A DNA stretch of 64,000 nucleotides from Paenibacillus plantiphilus (lineage in GTDB: Bacteria > Bacillota > Bacilli > Paenibacillales > Paenibacillaceae), in the NCBI RefSeq assembly GCF_927798095.1, contig NZ_CAKMMF010000005.1, positions 206,988 through 270,987 on the forward strand. Reading direction: 5' to 3'. The notes under the pieces were generated by a model that ran no database searches, was not told the DNA's origin, and was given only the letters and a program-made list of their open reading frames with translations. Made by a program: the position numbers and the translations under genes. Below, one piece after another: positions 37,851 to 46,324 of the stretch. The first letter of the stretch is position 1, and the number at the start of each line of letters is the position of its first letter.

Positions 37851-37912
37851 AAGTCCCCTATCCTCTGTGCCACCTTAGCATTCAGTCCATCCTCAGCATC
37901 CTCAGTCCATCC

Positions 37913-40012
37913 CTAGTCCGTCCACCAACGCTTGAGCTGCTTCCACCATGACTGGGACTTCTCGGCGGTTGCTCCATCCTTCTCTTCTATAGAAGCCGCA
38001 GGTTCGCCATCTCCGCATGTCTCTGTAGGCTGTGTGCCGGCAACGAAGGTTTCGAGCCTTTTGTCCGCGCAGGAGGAGGAGGCGAGCTTGCCGCTCTTCG
38101 GATCGATATAGACGGACACGATACCGTCAGGTATGGCGAAGATCTTGGGCGGCACGGCCTTGAGCGCGTTCTCCGTATAAGCCGCGAAGATTGGCGCAGC
38201 GCGATGAGCCTCGGCCTTCGTTAAATTGCGGCCCTTGTCATAGCCGACCCAGACTGCAGTTGAGAGCTCGGGCGTGTACCCTACGAGCCAGGCGTCATTC
38301 GCAGTAGTGCCTGTCTTTCCGGCGACAGGCCGTTTCAATGCAGCGGACACCCGACTGCCTGTGCCGCCAATGTCGAATACGCTCTCCATAAGGCTGGTCA
38401 GCACATAAGCATGAGCGGCATCTACAACCTGCTGCGGGGACTGGCTTGCTTGATACAGCACTTCGCCCTTGCTGTCTTCAATGCGCAGAATGGCAGTTGG
38501 TTCTGCGCGGACTCCGCCAGCGGCTATCGTGCCGAAAGCGGAAGCCATCTCGAATGGGCTGACGGGAAATGTGCCGAGCGCCATGGATGGGACAGGCTTC
38601 ATGGGGCTGTCGATGCCAAGCTTCCTCGCCATCTCAATGACCTTGTCGGGTCCAACGGTCATCATCGTATTCACCGCATAAATATTATCCGAGCTTGCAA
38701 TGGCCTGCCGCATGTCAATGTAATCATTCGCGTACTTGTCGTTATAGTTTTTCGGGGCGTAGGTTTTGCGTCCTTCGTCGTAGGTGAAGATGGTCGGCTC
38801 GCTTTTGTATCTGGATACAGGAGTCATCGCTCCTTCCTGTAGCGCAGTCAAATATAGAATGGGCTTGAAGGAAGAGCCGGGCTGGCGTGTCTTGGCGAAA
38901 ACACGGTTGAATTGATTGGATTTGTAGTCGCGTCCACCGACCATCGCTTTAATATAACCGTTGCGAGGATCGATGGAGATGAGCGCAGCCTGCTGCTCTG
39001 AGTTGGCTGGAATACCCTTGGCGACAGCTTCCTCTGCTGCGCGCTGGGCGTCAGGATCAAGAGTCGTATAGATCCGGATGCCGCCCTCGCTGAGCAACTG
39101 CTCGTCGATGCCAAGCTTATCCACAGCAATATAACGGATATAATCGCGAAAATAGGGCGCTGCCCCATCCAGCGTGCTGGAGCCGAGAGGCTGCAGCTTC
39201 AAAATTTCTGCTGCCGCCCCATCCGCCTCCGCTTGTGTAATCATTCCCTGCTCAGCCATCGTCTGCAGAATAACCTTCTGCCGGTCCTTGGCATTTTTCA
39301 TATCCAGATAAGGCGAGTAATATTTGGGACCCTTGGGTATGCCGGCAAGCATAGCGCTCTCTGCTAATGAGAGCTCCTTCGCATGCTTGCCGAAATAGAG
39401 CTGGGATGCGGCTTCAGCGCCGTATGCGCCATGCCCGTAATAGATTTGGTTCAAATACAGCGCAAGAATCTCATCCTTGGAGTAATGCATCTCCAACTGA
39501 ATCGTATACATGGCTTCCTTGAACTTGCGTTTCCAGGTTCGCTCATGCGTCAAATACAGATTGCGCGCGAGCTGCTGCGTCAACGTACTGGCGCCCTGCT
39601 TGGCCTTCAGGTGCTCGACATTGACCAATACAGCACGAGCCATTCCTTTCATATCGAAGCCAAGATGATCATAGAAGCGCTGATCCTCAATCGCCAGTGT
39701 TGCCTCCAGCAGGTGAGAAGAGATCGCCTGAAGTGGCACGGATTGCCGATTCTCTCCTGCGTGGAACGTGTCCAGCACATTGCCCTGCAGATCAAGCATT
39801 TGGGACGTCTGGCTGATGGATGACGCGGGAAGGGCCTGATTATGCAGGTAGAAAAGAAAGCCGAAGGCAGCGATGCATGCAATTGCAGCCGCCCAGCCGG
39901 CAAAGACGAATAGCCGTTTTACTCGCCGCAGCAGCGGCATCCATCGTTCGGCGCGAATACGAAAAGGCAGTCGGCCCTTAACACCTTGCTGCCGTGATCC
40001 CTGTTTATTCAT
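37913..40012 (-). CDS. pbpG: Class A penicillin-binding protein (PbpG/PBP2d-like)
   Basis: A 699-residue bifunctional peptidoglycan synthase. A cytoplasmic basic tail and one TM (residues 36-56) are followed by a GT51 transglycosylase domain (catalytic Glu109 in AIEDQRFYDHLGFD; GASTLTQQLARN) and a transpeptidase with SSFKP (about 375), SSDN and KTGTT (about 565). In B. subtilis pbpG sits next to speE-speB and functions in spore-cortex synthesis together with pbpF; the same neighbourhood supports the name here. The stop is followed by an 11-bp tandem array. The ATG has GAGGGG 8 nt upstream. Confidence 0.9.
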   Translation of the reverse strand: MNKQGSRQQGVKGRLPFRIRAERWMPLLRRVKRLFVFAGWAAAIACIAAFGFLFYLHNQALPASSISQTSQMLDLQGNVLDTFHAGENRQSVPLQAISSHLLEATLAIEDQRFYDHLGFDMKGMARAVLVNVEHLKAKQGASTLTQQLARNLYLTHERTWKRKFKEAMYTIQLEMHYSKDEILALYLNQIYYGHGAYGAEAASQLYFGKHAKELSLAESAMLAGIPKGPKYYSPYLDMKNAKDRQKVILQTMAEQGMITQAEADGAAAEILKLQPLGSSTLDGAAPYFRDYIRYIAVDKLGIDEQLLSEGGIRIYTTLDPDAQRAAEEAVAKGIPANSEQQAALISIDPRNGYIKAMVGGRDYKSNQFNRVFAKTRQPGSSFKPILYLTALQEGAMTPVSRYKSEPTIFTYDEGRKTYAPKNYNDKYANDYIDMRQAIASSDNIYAVNTMMTVGPDKVIEMARKLGIDSPMKPVPSMALGTFPVSPFEMASAFGTIAAGGVRAEPTAILRIEDSKGEVLYQASQSPQQVVDAAHAYVLTSLMESVFDIGGTGSRVSAALKRPVAGKTGTTANDAWLVGYTPELSTAVWVGYDKGRNLTKAEAHRAAPIFAAYTENALKAVPPKIFAIPDGIVSVYIDPKSGKLASSSCADKRLETFVAGTQPTETCGDGEPAASIEEKDGATAEKSQSWWKQLKRWWTD

Positions 40013-40175
40013 GATGAAGTCCCCTCACACTTATGCCTTGTTATTCCCTTAGTATGGAAAATAGGAGGGGGAGCTATTCACAAGCACGCTAATTTATTCG
40101 GAGAATGATCATGTGCTGATGAGTGAGCCGGCCTGACGAGATAATAAAGGCCGCGAAGGCTGTCTCAGGTTATGT

Positions 40176-40204
40176 TTGTATTGCGGAAATTATTGCACTA
40201 TAAT
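40176..40204 (+). promoter_or_regulatory. SigA-type promoter of speE-speB
   Basis: TTGTAT (40176-40181), 17-bp spacer, TATAAT (40199-40204). It lies 70 bp before speE. Confidence 0.6.
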
Positions 40205-40272
40205 ACAGGGTGAACCATTGACCTGACTGATATAAGCAACCCATATACATACGAAGAAAGAAGGGATACGCG

Positions 40273-41100
40273 ATGGAGTTATGGTATACCGAGAAACAAA
40301 CCGATAGTTACGGGATTACAGCGAAGATTACAGAAACCTATGTCAGCGAGCAAACCGATTTTCAGAAGCTCGATATGATCGAGACCGAAGAATTCGGCAC
40401 GATGCTCGTCCTGGACGGCATGGTTATGACAACCGATAAAGATGAGTTCGTCTATCACGAAATGGTCGCCCATCCGGCGCTTTATACGCATCCTAATCCG
40501 AAGCATGTTCTTGTTGTCGGTGGCGGCGACGGCGGCGTTATCCGTGAAATTCTGAAGCATCCTGAGGTGGAAAAGGCAGTTCTTGTTGATATCGACGGCA
40601 AGGTCATCGAATATTCCAAGAAGTATCTGCCCAATATTGCTAGCGGACTCGATGACCCTCGTGTTGAGGTGATCGTTAACGACGGCTTCATGCATATTCA
40701 TGATCATAAGAATGCCTATGATGTTATCATGGTTGATTCCACCGAGCCTGTAGGTCCTGCGGTAAACCTGTTTACACGCGGCTTCTATCAAGGCATCTAC
40801 GATGCGCTTAAGGAAGATGGAATCTTCGTCGCTCAGACGGACAACCCTTGGTTCAAGGCAGATTTGATTGAGAGCGTGAATCGCGATGTGAAGGAAGTAT
40901 TCCCGATTGTCCGCGTCTACTGGGCGAATGTGCCGACGTACCCGAGCGGCCTATGGACGTTCACATTGGGCAGCAAGAAGCATGATCCGCTTGCAGTCAA
41001 CGAATCGTCCATTCCTGAGATCGACACCAAATATTACTCCCCTCGTCTGCACAAAGCGGCGTTTGCTCTGCCGAAATTTGTGGAAGACCTGGTCAAATAG
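40273..41100 (+). CDS. speE: Spermidine synthase
   Basis: A 275-residue cytoplasmic aminopropyltransferase. It transfers an aminopropyl group from decarboxylated SAM to putrescine. Motifs: N-terminal beta domain, then [18 protein letters not shown] (nucleotide-binding), [22 protein letters not shown] and the catalytic [14 protein letters not shown], then AQTDNPWF. First gene of an operon with speB, which starts 14 bp later. AAGGG lies 7 nt before the ATG. Confidence 0.97.
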   Translation: MELWYTEKQTDSYGITAKITETYVSEQTDFQKLDMIETEEFGTMLVLDGMVMTTDKDEFVYHEMVAHPALYTHPNPKHVLVVGGGDGGVIREILKHPEVEKAVLVDIDGKVIEYSKKYLPNIASGLDDPRVEVIVNDGFMHIHDHKNAYDVIMVDSTEPVGPAVNLFTRGFYQGIYDALKEDGIFVAQTDNPWFKADLIESVNRDVKEVFPIVRVYWANVPTYPSGLWTFTLGSKKHDPLAVNESSIPEIDTKYYSPRLHKAAFALPKFVEDLVK

Positions 41101-41114
41101 GAGAGAAGCTACCC

Positions 41115-41984
41115 ATGAAACTCGATCAAAAATATTCCGGCAATGTCTTCATCCTCAGCTCGGATGACTATGCCGCATCCAAAGCCGTTATTTACGGTAT
41201 GCCGATGGACTTTACCGTATCCTTCCGCCCGGGCTCGCGCTTCGGCCCTCCCCGCATTCGGGAGGTATCCATCGGGCTGGAGGAATACAGCCCGTATCTG
41301 GATAGAAGTCTCGAAGATATCGAATACTTCGATGCTGGAGACCTGCTGCTGCCGTTCGGCAATGCAGCGCGTTCGCTCGACATCATCGGTGAGTTTGTGC
41401 GCGGCGTATTAGCTGACGGCAAGATGCCGATCGGACTGGGCGGCGAGCATCTCGTATCGTGGCCGATCTTCCGCGAGGTGTACGCGAAGCACCCGGATCT
41501 GGCGATCATTCATTTCGACGCACATGCGGATCTTCGAGAGGAATACGAAGGCGAACCGTTGTCGCACTCCACGCCGCTGCGCAAGGCGGCAGGTCTGATG
41601 GGCGGCCAGAATATTTACCAGTTCGGTATTCGTTCCGGCTCGCGCGAGGAGTGGCAGTTTGCACGCGAGAACATTAATTTCTATCCGTTCGAGGTGCTGG
41701 AGCCGCTCAAGAAGGTGCTGCCAGAGCTGGCAGGACGTCCTGTCTATCTGACGATTGACATTGACGTGCTTGATCCATCCTGTGCGCCGGGTACGGGAAC
41801 AGCAGAAGCGGGCGGCATCACATCCAAGGAGCTTATCGAAGCGGTGCATGCTATCGCGCGCTCCGGTGTGAACATTGTTGGCTGCGACCTTGTTGAGGTT
41901 GCGCCTGCTTATGACCCGACGGAGCAGACGCAGATCGTCGCGGCGAAGGTCATTCGCGAGATGCTGCTTGGATTCTTGAAATAG
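41115..41984 (+). CDS. speB: Agmatinase
   Basis: A 289-residue ureohydrolase that splits agmatine into putrescine and urea, feeding SpeE. Mn-binding motifs: GGEHLVSWP, FDAHADLREEYEG, and DIDVLDPSCAPGTGTAEAGG. Second gene of the speE-speB operon. A hairpin follows. Confidence 0.97.
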   Translation: MKLDQKYSGNVFILSSDDYAASKAVIYGMPMDFTVSFRPGSRFGPPRIREVSIGLEEYSPYLDRSLEDIEYFDAGDLLLPFGNAARSLDIIGEFVRGVLADGKMPIGLGGEHLVSWPIFREVYAKHPDLAIIHFDAHADLREEYEGEPLSHSTPLRKAAGLMGGQNIYQFGIRSGSREEWQFARENINFYPFEVLEPLKKVLPELAGRPVYLTIDIDVLDPSCAPGTGTAEAGGITSKELIEAVHAIARSGVNIVGCDLVEVAPAYDPTEQTQIVAAKVIREMLLGFLK

Positions 41985-41995
41985 GCATTATTAAT

Positions 41996-42056
41996 AAGGC
42001 GGCTCACCGCAAAGGGGGAATGTACTCCTGCGATGGGCCGCTCTTTTATATGACAG
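41996..42056 (+). terminator. Terminator after speB
   Basis: AGGCGGCTCACCGC (about 42000-42012) pairs with GCGATGGGCCGCTC across a ~20-nt loop, then TTTTAT. Confidence 0.6.
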
Positions 42057-42083
42057 ACAGGACGATGGATTGGAGATGAGACG

Positions 42084-42587
42084 ATGCAGGTGAAGTCATT
42101 CCCGCCAGTCATCGATGAGCGGGCGAAGGTGCTTGTGCTTGGCAGCATGCCCGGGACGGCGTCCCTTGATAAAGGCCAGTATTACGGGCATCCCCGCAAT
42201 CATTTCTGGCCAGTTATTTATGGGCTGTTCGGGCAGCAGCCGTCTCCTGATTACGATGAACGAATTGCTTATGCGCAGGAGCGCGGGTTCGCGCTGTGGG
42301 ATACCATTGCTGCATGCCGCAGGGAGGGGAGTCTCGATGTCAATATTCAAGACGAGCTCCCTAATGATATCCCCGGGCTCCTGGCGCGCTATTCTGGTGT
42401 CGTTTGTGTTGCCTGCAACGGCAGCAAGTCCCATGATACGTTCAAAAAATATTATGGCAGCGACCCCATATGCCATCGTATCGCGCTGCTGAAGCTGCCT
42501 TCGACTAGCCCGATACCGACGCAGCGGATGCGGACGACCGCAGACCGGATTGAGGCGTGGCGCGCGCTGCTCCCGTATCTGGCATAA
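42084..42587 (+). CDS. DNA-deoxyinosine glycosylase (MUG/UDG superfamily)
   Basis: A 167-residue base-excision repair enzyme. LVLGSMPGTASLDKGQYYGH is the catalytic/pyrimidine-binding segment of this branch, followed by PRNHFWPV and the second conserved CNGSKSHDTF, then LPSTSPIPTQRM. Members remove hypoxanthine or uracil from DNA. The ATG has GGAG 8 nt upstream. Single gene. Confidence 0.85.
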   Translation: MQVKSFPPVIDERAKVLVLGSMPGTASLDKGQYYGHPRNHFWPVIYGLFGQQPSPDYDERIAYAQERGFALWDTIAACRREGSLDVNIQDELPNDIPGLLARYSGVVCVACNGSKSHDTFKKYYGSDPICHRIALLKLPSTSPIPTQRMRTTADRIEAWRALLPYLA

Positions 42588-42651
42588 GGTACGCTTGGAA
42601 TGTTGGATTGCCCTCCTTTTGGTCATAATGGCTAACAGGGGGTAGATAGAC

Positions 42652-42900
42652 ATGGGGATTATGCCGATACATGAGCGGCTTGCTGAGCTGTGGACCATAA
42701 GAACCCGGCGTGCTTTGACTTGTGAGGAGCAGGCTGATTTCGAGCATTGTCTGGCGGTCAACGCCATGCACTGCCGCATGCTCGCCAATTTACATAACTT
42801 GTCGCTGCTGGCATCTATGACATCGGATCGGGAGTGGCAGCACGATATTTGCCGCAGAATCGAGAAGCTGGGCGGATCGCCGCCTGCGCCTCGTATTTGA
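42652..42900 (+). CDS. Small hypothetical protein
   Basis: An 82-residue protein, mostly helical. MPIHERLAELWTIRTRRALT and SMTSDREWQHDICRRIEKL suggest a conserved Paenibacillus family, but no function is known. The ATG has GGGGG 9 nt upstream. A palindromic hairpin follows at 42940. Confidence 0.65.
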   Translation: MGIMPIHERLAELWTIRTRRALTCEEQADFEHCLAVNAMHCRMLANLHNLSLLASMTSDREWQHDICRRIEKLGGSPPAPRI

Positions 42901-42939
42901 GCGTCCTCCGCGCCCGCCGATTATGTTCGGTCTCCGTCC

Positions 42940-42977
42940 AAGCCGCACCGCATTGTGAGCTGCGCGCGGTGCGGCTT
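42940..42977. repeat. CACCGCGCG-type palindrome, copy 2
   Basis: AAGCCGCACCGC (42940-42951) pairs perfectly with 42966-42977. The core resembles the palindromes at 17245 and 46149. It is placed like a terminator for the 82-residue gene but has no T-run. Confidence 0.7.
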
Positions 42978-43006
42978 GATTATGTGCTGATTATGCGGAG
43001 ATACGC

Positions 43007-43034
43007 TTGCAATTTTGGGGCGATGGCCTATAAT
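43007..43034 (+). promoter_or_regulatory. SigA-type promoter of the argS T-box transcript
   Basis: TTGCAA (43007-43012), 16 bp, TATAAT (43029-43034). Transcription should begin near 43041. Confidence 0.7.
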
Positions 43035-43040
43035 TAGACA

Positions 43041-43345
43041 AATAACAGCTACAAACGATGAACGGGACAGTATCTTGCAGATCGGTGCTAGCAGCGAGCC
43101 GGGTTGGTGGAAGCCGGTGCAGCGATGCAGGGGAAGCGGGCCCGGGAGTTGATTGTCCGAGGGGTAGCAGCGCTAACCGTCGTAGGACAGTCCGGTCACC
43201 CCGTTATCGTGCCCTGAGAGGCATCTACTTTGCAGATGAATCCGTACAGCTTACCAGCGTGCAGGTTCAATAACGGAAGACGCCAGAAGAGTGGTACCGC
43301 GGATTAAACCTCCGTCTCTTTATTGAGACGGGGGTTTTCTATTTT
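43041..43345 (+). promoter_or_regulatory. T-box leader upstream of argS-1
   Basis: The T-box core is GTGGTACCGCGG (43291-43302). Stem I closes by GGACAGT (about 43066-43072) with ATTGTCC (about 43156-43162) and contains an AGTA loop-E-like element. The leader ends in a terminator (43306-43337 plus T-run) with a GAGACGGGGG arm, and the T-box sequence overlaps the competing antiterminator. Uncharged tRNA binding should let transcription continue into argS. The specifier codon is expected to be an Arg codon but could not be assigned with confidence. Confidence 0.93.
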
Positions 43346-43381
43346 TTAGGCATTATACAAAGCTGACGAGGGAGGCTGAAA

Positions 43382-45088
43382 ATGATGACAATCTTATTGC
43401 AATGGTCCGTTGAACAATTGCAGCCGTATGTAACTCAGACAAGGGAAGAGATTCTTGCTGTGCTGGAAGTGCCGCCGCGACCGGGGCTTGGAGATGTCGC
43501 ATTTCCATGTTATGCGCTGGCCCGTGAGTGGAGGAAGCCGCCTGACGCTATCGCTGAGGAGCTGGCAGCTCGTTTCAATGAAGGAGCATCAGGGGTGAGC
43601 GCGCAAGCGGCGGGACCCTATTTGAATCTATCATTTGATCCGCAGCAATGGGCGCCTAAGCTGCTTGCTGCCGCTTTGGCTCATGATTACGGACACTCCG
43701 CAGTTGGTCAAGGACAGCGGGTTATTATCGATATGTCCTCGCCAAACATTGCGAAGCCTTTCGGTGTGGGCCATCTGCGTTCAACGATGATCGGCAATGC
43801 GCTCGCTAATTTGTACCGGATATCGGGCTATGAAGTGGTGACCGTGAATCATATCGGAGATTGGGGAACCCAGTTCGGGAAGCTGATGGAAGCTTACAAG
43901 CGTTGGGGCAATGAAGAGGTGCTCAAGGAAGCGCCTATACGTGAGAGTTTGCGGCTCTATGTGAAATTTCATGAGGAGACAGAGGAGGACGATACGCTGG
44001 AGGCGGAGGCGCGCCGCTGGTTCTGGAGGCTTGAGAATGGCGATGCAGAGGCGCTTCGGCTCTGGCAGTATTTCGTTTCGGTCAGCTTGGAGGAGTTCGA
44101 GCGTGTCTATGCGCGTCTAGGCGTGAAGTTTGATCATACGCTTGGCGAAAGCTTCTATAATGACAAGATGGAGGCGGTCGTTAGTCAGCTGAGAGAGCTG
44201 GAGCTATTGGAAGAGAGCGACGGGGCTCAGGTGGTGCGCCTTGACGATGAAGGGGTGCCGCCCTGCCTCATTCTGAAATCTGACGGGACGACAATTTATC
44301 CAACGAGGGACTTGGCTACCGCGCTGTACCGCAAAACGGAGATGAATGGCGATCTTCTGCTGTATGTCGTCGGTGGGGAGCAGAAGCTTCATTTTCAGCA
44401 GGTGTTCCATGTTTTGAAGCGGATGGGTGTGGGCTGGTCACATCAATGCCGACATATTCCTTTCGGATTGATGAAGATCGATGGACGAAAAATGTCTACG
44501 CGCAAAGGCCAAGTGGTTTATCTGGATGAAGTGCTGGATGAAGCGGTGCGCAAAGCGGAGGAGATCATTGAGGAAAAGAATGCCGCGCTGGACAATCGCA
44601 GGGAAGTAGCAGAAGCAGTCGGGATAGGCGCGATCGTATTCGGTGATTTGAAGCACAACCGTATGCTGGAGGTGGATTTCTCGCTGGATGAAGCGATCAA
44701 GTTTGAAGGCGAAACAGGTCCTTATGTGCAGTATACGGCAGCGAGAGGCTATAAGCTGCTCAAGACAGGTATGGACAAAGGGCTGGCGGTCGATGAAATC
44801 TTGCAGGATGGCGTTTATTTATACAGCGCAGCTGCGTGGGAATGTTTGAAGATGGTTGCCGCTTATCCGGCTGCTATCGAAGAAGCGCTGCGTGTTCATG
44901 AGCCGTCCGTGCTGGCCAGGCATCTGCTGGAGGTGTCCAAAAGCTTCAACCGCTTCTATAATCAGGATAGGGTGATCACGGAATCATCAGAGGAAACGCT
45001 GGCAAAGCTGGGGATTGTAGCTGCAGCAGTCCAGGTGCTGCGTTCTGGGCTTCAGTTGTTAGGCGTCAAGTCTCCACAGCAAATCTGA
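43382..45088 (+). CDS. argS: Arginyl-tRNA synthetase, first copy (T-box controlled)
   Basis: A 568-residue class I synthetase that charges tRNA-Arg. It has an additional N-terminal domain, FGVGHLRSTMIGNALANLY (HIGH-type motif), DWGTQFGKL, and MKIDGRKMSTRKG in place of the KMSKS motif. The DALR anticodon-binding domain is C-terminal (residues about 440-568). It is preceded by a T-box and ends with a tandem-repeat spacer. It differs substantially from the second argS at 46325 (KMSTRKG rather than KMSKRTG), so the pair is not a recent duplication. Start: ATG 43382, 6 nt after GGAGG. Confidence 0.93.
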   Translation: MMTILLQWSVEQLQPYVTQTREEILAVLEVPPRPGLGDVAFPCYALAREWRKPPDAIAEELAARFNEGASGVSAQAAGPYLNLSFDPQQWAPKLLAAALAHDYGHSAVGQGQRVIIDMSSPNIAKPFGVGHLRSTMIGNALANLYRISGYEVVTVNHIGDWGTQFGKLMEAYKRWGNEEVLKEAPIRESLRLYVKFHEETEEDDTLEAEARRWFWRLENGDAEALRLWQYFVSVSLEEFERVYARLGVKFDHTLGESFYNDKMEAVVSQLRELELLEESDGAQVVRLDDEGVPPCLILKSDGTTIYPTRDLATALYRKTEMNGDLLLYVVGGEQKLHFQQVFHVLKRMGVGWSHQCRHIPFGLMKIDGRKMSTRKGQVVYLDEVLDEAVRKAEEIIEEKNAALDNRREVAEAVGIGAIVFGDLKHNRMLEVDFSLDEAIKFEGETGPYVQYTAARGYKLLKTGMDKGLAVDEILQDGVYLYSAAAWECLKMVAAYPAAIEEALRVHEPSVLARHLLEVSKSFNRFYNQDRVITESSEETLAKLGIVAAAVQVLRSGLQLLGVKSPQQI

Positions 45089-45133
45089 GCGTGTGTATGC
45101 CGAAACAAAGGCTGGAATAGAGGATGGATGGAG

Positions 45134-45188
45134 CATGGGTGCAGCATGGGTGCAGCATGGGTGCAGCATGGGTGCAGCATGGGTGCAG
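45134..45188. repeat. 11-bp tandem repeat, CATGGGTGCAG x5
   Basis: Five perfect copies of an 11-bp unit begin at 45134, 45145, 45156, 45167 and 45178, in the 180-bp gap between argS-1 and ywiB. Confidence 0.9.
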
Positions 45189-45269
45189 CATTCTGGGAAG
45201 TTGAATTGAAATCGTCCTATCTCCTCCATTATAGTAGGAGCATGAGAGGAATGGACAGGAGGCGTGCCA

Positions 45270-45746
45270 GTGGCAATGGACAGAGCGCAGGTTCGGATCA
45301 CGCTGGAGAGCGAGATAGACGGCGAGAAGCAGATCATAGAGCATAGTGGCGAATGGTTCTGCAAGAATCGATCCATATTTATTCGTTATGATGAAACAGA
45401 GTCGTATGGCAAAGCGCGCGCGATCGTACGCTGGCGAGACGGGGAGCTTAGTGTGACGCGCCGCGGCGATGTTGAATCCGAGCAGATCTTCGTTGCCGGC
45501 GCTCGTCGATACGGTCAATATAAGTCATCGTTGGCGCGGTTCCGGTTAGAGACGGATACAACCTTGCTATGGATGCAATGCGGGGACATGCTCCAGAGTG
45601 GAGACATGACACATTCTGAACTTGCCATTGAAGAGCCAGAGCTAACCCTTCCGCTGCTATTGGAATGGCATTACACGATGTGGATCGAAGATGAGCTGAC
45701 AGGAACCTTCAAGATTCGGCTTCGCGCGGAGAAACAGCATATGTAG
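45270..45746 (+). CDS. ywiB: YwiB-like DUF1934 protein
   Basis: A 158-residue protein with the lipocalin-like beta-barrel pattern of the DUF1934/YwiB family: VRITLESEIDGEKQII near the start and LPLLLEWHYTMWIEDELTG near the end. The biochemical role is unknown. In B. subtilis ywiB is adjacent to argS, and here too it precedes argS-2. The start is set at GTG 45270, 7 nt after AGGAGG; a GTG at 45264 is too close. Confidence 0.85.
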   Translation: MAMDRAQVRITLESEIDGEKQIIEHSGEWFCKNRSIFIRYDETESYGKARAIVRWRDGELSVTRRGDVESEQIFVAGARRYGQYKSSLARFRLETDTTLLWMQCGDMLQSGDMTHSELAIEEPELTLPLLLEWHYTMWIEDELTGTFKIRLRAEKQHM

Positions 45747-45943
45747 CAATCCATTCAGCCGACAGCATTGTCTAATTGAGTGACGCACAGCTGATGCATG
45801 GTAACATAGCGTTTTCAGTGATCCTGCAACAACAAGCAGTATAGCGCATCCAGTTACCCTGCGGTAGTAGAGTGAGTGGCTAGCAAAATGAATGCTGCTA
45901 TTTTGTTACTCATGAATTCTGCTGCAAGTGTTGCGGTGCGGTG

Positions 45944-46134
45944 CTGTAAGATGAGATTTCCCGCTTACAGCTGTAAAAAGGATTATTTACGTTGCTGTAA
46001 GAGGTTTTTGCCGCCTTATGGGTTCAATTTTGAGACATAAGTGGCTGCTAAGGTGAGTTTAACGCGGAAAAATCTGCTTACAGAGACTCGGTGATGGTAA
46101 GCTAAAGCTGTAAAACGGAAAAACCCGCTTACAG
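45944..46134. repeat. 27-nt CTGTAAG palindrome family, further copies
   Basis: Two good 27-nt units (45944-45970 and 46108-46134) and one degenerate unit (45995-46021) match those at 37297-37487, 8.5 kb away. A half-unit ends at about 46083 (GCTTACAG). Confidence 0.75.
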
Positions 46135-46148
46135 AAGCTGTAGCGAAA

Positions 46149-46174
46149 CACCGCGCTGGGAGCTGCGCGCGGTG
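46149..46174. repeat. CACCGCG palindrome, copy 3
   Basis: CACCGCG... with CGCGGTG and the same central TGGGAGCTGCG as at 17245-17272. Confidence 0.65.
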
Positions 46175-46324
46175 CGAGGAGTCGGTGCATGTATGGTATT
46201 GAGCCTTGCGGCGGCGACTCTTAACCATGTATATAAAAGCGGCCCTATGTTTATACAGAGGCCCGTTCTCTATGATTAGCGACAAGACATACACAGAAAA
46301 CACTTTTTGGAGGAACGAATAACG

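Larger units (their letters stand above)
36897..37912. other. 1-kb intergenic region rich in repeats
   Basis: Between the hisC-like gene and the convergent PBP gene. A 159-codon frame at 37232-37711 is built largely of the 113-bp repeat and has no ribosome site, so it is not called. The region holds the 113-bp tandem repeat, four palindromes and an 11-bp tandem array, each listed separately. Confidence 0.6.
45747..46324. other. Intergenic region with palindromes before argS-2
   Basis: About 580 bp. It contains palindromes of the CTGTAAG family at 45944-45970, 45995-46021 (degenerate) and 46108-46134, and a CACCGCG hairpin at 46149. The promoter of argS-2 should be here, but no strong pair of boxes was found. 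No gene is supported. Confidence 0.6.

Noticed and set aside
45128..45346. 72-codon frame over the 11-bp tandem repeat
   Set aside because: Its N-terminal repetition (MGAAWVQHGCS) comes from the DNA repeat and it overlaps ywiB in another frame.
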